From Leishmania infantum JPCM5 (lineage: Eukaryota; Euglenozoa; Kinetoplastea; Trypanosomatida; Trypanosomatidae), in the NCBI RefSeq assembly GCF_000002875.2, contig NC_009420.2, positions 866,001-930,000 on the forward strand: 64,000 bases of DNA. Reading direction: 5' to 3'. The position numbers were made by a program, and so were the translations under genes. Below the pieces are notes generated by a model. That model searched no databases, was not told the DNA's origin, and worked only from the letters and a program-made list of their open reading frames with translations. This document shows, one piece after another, positions 60,473-64,000 of this stretch (position 1 is its first letter; each line of letters opens with the position of its first letter).

Positions 60473-61660
60473 ATGGGTGAGAAGCCGCCGCAGCAGCAGC
60501 AGCGCCCTGAGAGCAAAGACGCTGCCGACGCTCTTGGGCGATCTGCAGAAGCACACACACCAAAAGCACCCTCTTCAGCCGCAGCCCCGCAGCCCAGTGA
60601 AGAGAAGACGAGGGCTTGGGAAGCGGAGCAGCTCCGCGTTGGGCTGCTGGCAGATGTACCGCGCACAGAGTACTACTACTGCCGCCACCTCAGCAACCAC
60701 GGCAGCAGTACGGTGCAGTTGCATGCGCCACGCAACGAGGGTGCAGCGCCGGATGGGGCTTTCGTGCACCAACGCTTCGCATTGCCGAATTTCGAGGCTA
60801 GCTTGTTGGCACGCCCACAGACAGGCGCGACGGGCAACAGTGCAGCGCACGACGCCGGCTCGACGATATGCGTCCCATCAAGCTTCAGCTCCCCCTGGGA
60901 AGCCCTGTGGTGTCAGCTCCGCTTCGACGAGGCTCGGCAAAGCGCGGCTGCCGTCGCGCAGCCACTGCCGACCCTCACGCTCGTTGGTGGCGTGGACATC
61001 TCTTTCATCCCCGACTCGGACGACGGTGTCGCCTGCCTCGCTATCTTGCGCTACCCGTCCATGGAGCAGGTCAAGACGTACATGCACAGGTGCACGCTGC
61101 GGGAGCCGTACATGACCGGCTTTCTTGCCTTTCGCGAGATCCAACCGGTTTGCGATCTCTTCGACTCTGTGCGAGTAGAGCTGCTGGCTACGCAGACGAT
61201 GCCGCAGCTGCTTATCGTGGATGGAAACGGGGTGCAGCATCCCCGCCGGTGCGGGCTGGCAACGCACCTCGGTGTTGCGCTCGACATACCGACGATTGGG
61301 TGCTCAAAGAAGATGCTTCAAGTGGATGGGCTGACGCGGGAGGCAGTGGAGGCAGCGCTGGAGACGCTAGGCGAGGCAGCATCGAGCAGCCCATCCCTTC
61401 CTCGTCTTCTGCCCCTGCTTGGCACGTCGTCGCCAACGCAGCTCTACGGCTACGTCGTGCACAGGCACCTAAACAGCGTTAAAAAGTGCATCTATGTCTC
61501 TCCAGGCCACTGCATCGGCTTTGCCGTTGCCACTGCGCTGGTAATGACGATGCTGCGTCACCGCATCCCAGAGCCGATCCGCGCCGCCGACCTCGGCTCC
61601 AGGGCTTACATCAGCGACGCGCTCGCGTCGGCGGCCACTAACAACTCGCACCCAACCTAG
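60473..61660 (+). CDS. Endonuclease V
   Basis: A 395-residue protein from MGEKPPQQQQRPE. The first 165 residues are a low-complexity extension with no known domain; the endonuclease V fold follows. LVGGVDISF carries the first metal-binding Asp (175); YMTGFLAFREIQP supplies the conserved Tyr213 and Glu222; LLIVDGNGVQHPRRCGLATH contains Asp250 and the signature DG-x-G-x-x-HPR; PTIGCSKKMLQVDGL and the closing PGHCIGFAVATAL / RIPEPIRAADLGSR match eukaryotic ENDOV. The family cleaves the second phosphodiester 3' of inosine, in DNA in bacteria and mainly in RNA in eukaryotes; all catalytic residues are present. Bacterial members have about 225 residues, human about 280, so the N-terminal extension is a lineage feature. 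Subcellular location is not evident. Confidence 0.95.
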   Translation: MGEKPPQQQQRPESKDAADALGRSAEAHTPKAPSSAAAPQPSEEKTRAWEAEQLRVGLLADVPRTEYYYCRHLSNHGSSTVQLHAPRNEGAAPDGAFVHQRFALPNFEASLLARPQTGATGNSAAHDAGSTICVPSSFSSPWEALWCQLRFDEARQSAAAVAQPLPTLTLVGGVDISFIPDSDDGVACLAILRYPSMEQVKTYMHRCTLREPYMTGFLAFREIQPVCDLFDSVRVELLATQTMPQLLIVDGNGVQHPRRCGLATHLGVALDIPTIGCSKKMLQVDGLTREAVEAALETLGEAASSSPSLPRLLPLLGTSSPTQLYGYVVHRHLNSVKKCIYVSPGHCIGFAVATALVMTMLRHRIPEPIRAADLGSRAYISDALASAATNNSHPT

Positions 61661-62178
61661 TCGCGCCCACCCACCCACCCCCCACAGGTGCAGACGCCCC
61701 GTTCCGCAGATGATGGCGCACAGCATCAGCCTAAGAAAGTCCGCGCAGCTTCTGATCACGTGAGGATCGAGGACTGCAGCGCCACTTGTCCAACTCTTTT
61801 TTGCACGCACACACACGCACGCGGTGGAAGAAGAGCCTTCGAGCCTTGGCCGCCATTGTCCATCAAGCTTCTCCGCCACCGAAAGCTAAGCGCCGACGTG
61901 GCAGCTCCCCTCTCAGCCATCTCTCTCTTTGTTTTCTGTACCTTACCACCCTTGCTCTCTCTTTCCGTTTTTGATATTTCGCCGTTGCCGTCAGAACTGC
62001 CGCACGCCCACGCAGACGCACGTGTACGACAACACCGGGGAGGCGCACTCATACGGAGCAGGCGTGGTATAAGCAACAGCGAGAAAAAGCAGTAGCAGCA
62101 GCGGCAGGTCCATCGCACATCAGGGAACGCTCACCCATACGCCACGTCTTCCCCTCCATCTGTCCGGTCGCATCGAGG
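61661..62178. other. Intergenic region
   Basis: No gene seen. C-rich at 61665-61685 and C/T-rich at 61900-61990, ending in the AG at 61994-61995 (GTTGCCGTCAG), a good acceptor 184 nt before the next ATG. Confidence 0.5.
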
Positions 62179-63414
62179 ATGATACTCCTCGCCTTTATCT
62201 GTGGAGCGCTGTGGGCGATATGGTCGGTTGCTTCCTTCTTAATGTACCGCCCTCGCCAGATTAGCGGGGCAACGGTGGTTGTCACGGGTGCCTGCAGTGA
62301 GATGGGGCGGCGTCTCTGCATGCAGCTCTATGCCCGCGGCGCGCGTGTTATTGCGTGGGACTACAGCAAAATAAAACTGCAAGAGTTGCAGGCGGATGTC
62401 CTCAAGGCCACAAAGGAAGCTGAAAGCCTCGATATCGCGGGCTTGCCGGGCGGTGGCCGCGCTGCTGGCTCGTTTCACAGTGGTGCCTTTGTTGTCATGA
62501 CCGTGGATGTATCCTCGCGGCTGCAGGTGCAACGTGCGGCCAAGGAGCTGGATGGCCCACTCGACATGATCGTGTACGCTGCTCACACGTACCCGTCCAA
62601 GCGGCTCTGCGACCGCGCCGACGACTCCGCGGAGCGCCTCGTTCAGACGAACCTGCTGTCCCCGCTCATGGTGGTGCGTCAGCTGTTACCTCTGTTGTTG
62701 TCCGCATCGAACTCGTCTTCGAATGCAGGTGGGCTACCCAAAGCGGCGCAGCGGCGTGGTGACTACGCCCAAGTGGTCACCCTTGTCTCCGCTGCCGCCA
62801 ACTACACCCTTTCCGCAGACAACCCCGAGTATGCGGCGTCGCAGTGGGGCATGGTGGGCATGCACTACTCGATGCGGGAGTGGATCGCCCAGCAGCGGTG
62901 CGAGTACATGAATAGTAGTGGCAGTGGTGCGCCGTCAGAGACAAAGACGACGGCAGCGGCACGGTCTCGCACACGCCGCCCGGCACGAGAGGTGCGGACG
63001 ACGCTCCTTTGTTTGAACGAGATTCAGTACGGTGTGCCAACGGTGATGAGCTCTCTCTTGTCGAGCTCGCCCGGCATGCCCACTACGGTGCGGGCAGTGT
63101 CGCCCACGACGCCATCCTCATCGGCGGCGAGCCCCGAGAGTGAGGGAGGTGGCAGCATGGGTTCGCGGGGGTGGTCGACGTCGACTTACCGCGACTCCTA
63201 CACCCAACACCTGCAGAAGCGCAACGCGGAGCTCGACAAGGCGGCGGCGTGCTGTGTAAATGCCATATGTCGAGGACAGGAGCGCTACTGCTACACTTCG
63301 GCGTGGGCGACAACCGTCGTCTACCCGTTACTGATGGCGTGCCCTGTGCCCTGGGCAATTCGGCTGCTTCGCTGGATACAGCACACGCCAGCGGCGGCGG
63401 CGGCAGAGAACTAG
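62179..63414 (+). CDS. Membrane-anchored short-chain dehydrogenase/reductase-like protein
   Basis: A 411-residue SDR protein. MILLAFICGALWAIWSVASF is an N-terminal membrane anchor, followed by a Rossmann domain: ATVVVTGACSEMGRRLCMQL holds the TG-x4-G (here TGACSEMG) NAD(P) motif, VIAWDYSK the strand-2 acidic end that favours NAD(H), VVMTVDVSS, then DMIVYAAHTYPS in place of the usual NNAG. The catalytic region has Ser204 (VTLVSAAANY) and Tyr218, but the Y-x3-K Lys is Gln222 (PEYAASQWGMVGMHYS). Two large Ser/Thr-rich insertions (about 250-280 and 300-345) lengthen it. The overall plan resembles ER/lipid-droplet SDR16C/HSD17B11-type enzymes acting on lipids. With the Lys missing, activity is doubtful. 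Confidence 0.82.
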   Translation: MILLAFICGALWAIWSVASFLMYRPRQISGATVVVTGACSEMGRRLCMQLYARGARVIAWDYSKIKLQELQADVLKATKEAESLDIAGLPGGGRAAGSFHSGAFVVMTVDVSSRLQVQRAAKELDGPLDMIVYAAHTYPSKRLCDRADDSAERLVQTNLLSPLMVVRQLLPLLLSASNSSSNAGGLPKAAQRRGDYAQVVTLVSAAANYTLSADNPEYAASQWGMVGMHYSMREWIAQQRCEYMNSSGSGAPSETKTTAAARSRTRRPAREVRTTLLCLNEIQYGVPTVMSSLLSSSPGMPTTVRAVSPTTPSSSAASPESEGGGSMGSRGWSTSTYRDSYTQHLQKRNAELDKAAACCVNAICRGQERYCYTSAWATTVVYPLLMACPVPWAIRLLRWIQHTPAAAAAEN

Positions 63415-64000
63415 AAGCTGTAGTCCTTCTCCTCTTCGTTGTCTGCGTGCTCGTCACACAGGCGCTTTTATCTTTCTCCTCTCTTGGGCTATCCTTCTCT
63501 GCTCTGTCCGCCGCGCGTGCACGCCTGCCTCCCTTGCTCTTATTCCCTCCCCGTTTCTTTCATGAATGACACACACGGTATAGGTGCGGTCGTCTTCGGT
63601 GCCAAAAAGCATGGGGGCGCGTCTGACAACGGCGATGGCACCGGCGCCGTCAAAGCAAGAGTGTACACGCGTGCAAGTGCAAATCACATCATCTCACGAG
63701 TGAAGTCAGGACCCTCCCTGTTCCCCTCCGCGCTTGGGTCGCTGAGGCGCTATGGTCCCTCCCTTTTCTTTCCCACTCACCACATCTATTTCATCTCTGC
63801 CCCTCCCTTCCCACCCTCTCATTTCTCCCCGTCTCTTCTACTTGCTCGGTCTTCGCGCACGCTTTCAAATATCGCAGACGCACACATGCATACACGCACT
63901 AACGGCCCAGCACTCAACATCCTTCACTATGACTTACCTTCCCTCCTTTTTTTCTGCGCTACCGCCAGCGCGCACGTCTTTTCTGCGTATTTCTCTATAG
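63415..64000. other. 3' flank and start of next intergenic region
   Basis: No gene seen. Pyrimidine-rich from 63745 to 63865 with a possible acceptor AG at 63876-63877; an ATG at 63929 opens only a 23-codon frame ending at the window edge, so the next gene lies beyond. Confidence 0.5.

Noticed and set aside
60132..61115. A 327-codon plus-strand open frame overlapping endonuclease V.
   Set aside because: Out-of-frame reading of endonuclease V and its leader; composition is Arg/Ser/Ala shadow type and no motif is seen.
1..64000. tRNA, rRNA, snoRNA or CRISPR features.
   Set aside because: No intragenic A/B-box pair with a cloverleaf, no rRNA blocks, no convincing C/D or H/ACA cluster and no regularly spaced repeats were seen by eye; a covariance-model scan would be needed to exclude single snoRNAs.

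Overview
This window looks like part of a Leishmania (trypanosomatid) nuclear chromosome; the species cannot be fixed from sequence alone. The evidence is intronless, GC-rich coding regions all on one strand, separated by long pyrimidine-rich intergenic stretches full of GT/CA microsatellites. There are polypyrimidine-AG trans-splice acceptor signals a short way upstream of many start codons, and the protein set is typically kinetoplastid (a glycosomal glucokinase ending in SNL, BBS4, a divergent mitoribosomal S18). The window is one plus-strand directional gene cluster with no strand switch and no recognisable tRNA, rRNA or CRISPR.

Layout. 1-6.4 kb: two kinetoplastid hypothetical proteins. 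7.3-8.8 kb: choline transporter-like (SLC44/PNS1) membrane protein. 10.7-11.9 kb: small tandem-BRCT protein. 13.5-15.3 kb: VPS45-type SM protein. 15.6-16.2 kb: decayed 3' coding end of an ingi-type retroposon (zinc-finger remnants). 17.6-25.4 kb: a 2,603-residue gamma-tubulin complex protein, GCP6-like in architecture. 26.5-27.6 kb: DRG1 GTPase. 30.3-31.3 kb: guanylate kinase with a large insert. 32.6-34.0 kb: Get4-like helical protein. 35.1-36.6 kb: BBS4. 39.2-40.6 kb: NEK-like protein kinase. 40.6-52.7 kb: about 12 kb with no conventional gene, pyrimidine-rich, holding short non-pyrimidine islands with small ORFs, the best being a 76-residue basic protein at 44.9 kb. 52.7-54.2 kb: multi-span membrane protein of unknown function. 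55.1-56.1 kb: mitochondrial ribosomal protein bS18m. 57.3-58.6 kb: glucokinase. 60.5-61.7 kb: endonuclease V. 62.2-63.4 kb: membrane-anchored short-chain dehydrogenase-like protein.

Neighbouring genes do not form a pathway, as expected for kinetoplastid polycistronic units, where expression is set by trans-splicing and 3'UTR elements. The most striking non-genic feature is a perfect 410-bp direct repeat at 37610-38019 and 59369-59778, with degenerate homology just upstream of both copies. It sits in the 3' intergenic regions of BBS4 and glucokinase and is probably a SIDER-class retroposon. The two copies bracket a 21.8-kb segment carrying the kinase, the membrane protein, bS18m and glucokinase, and could support recombination into a circular amplicon.
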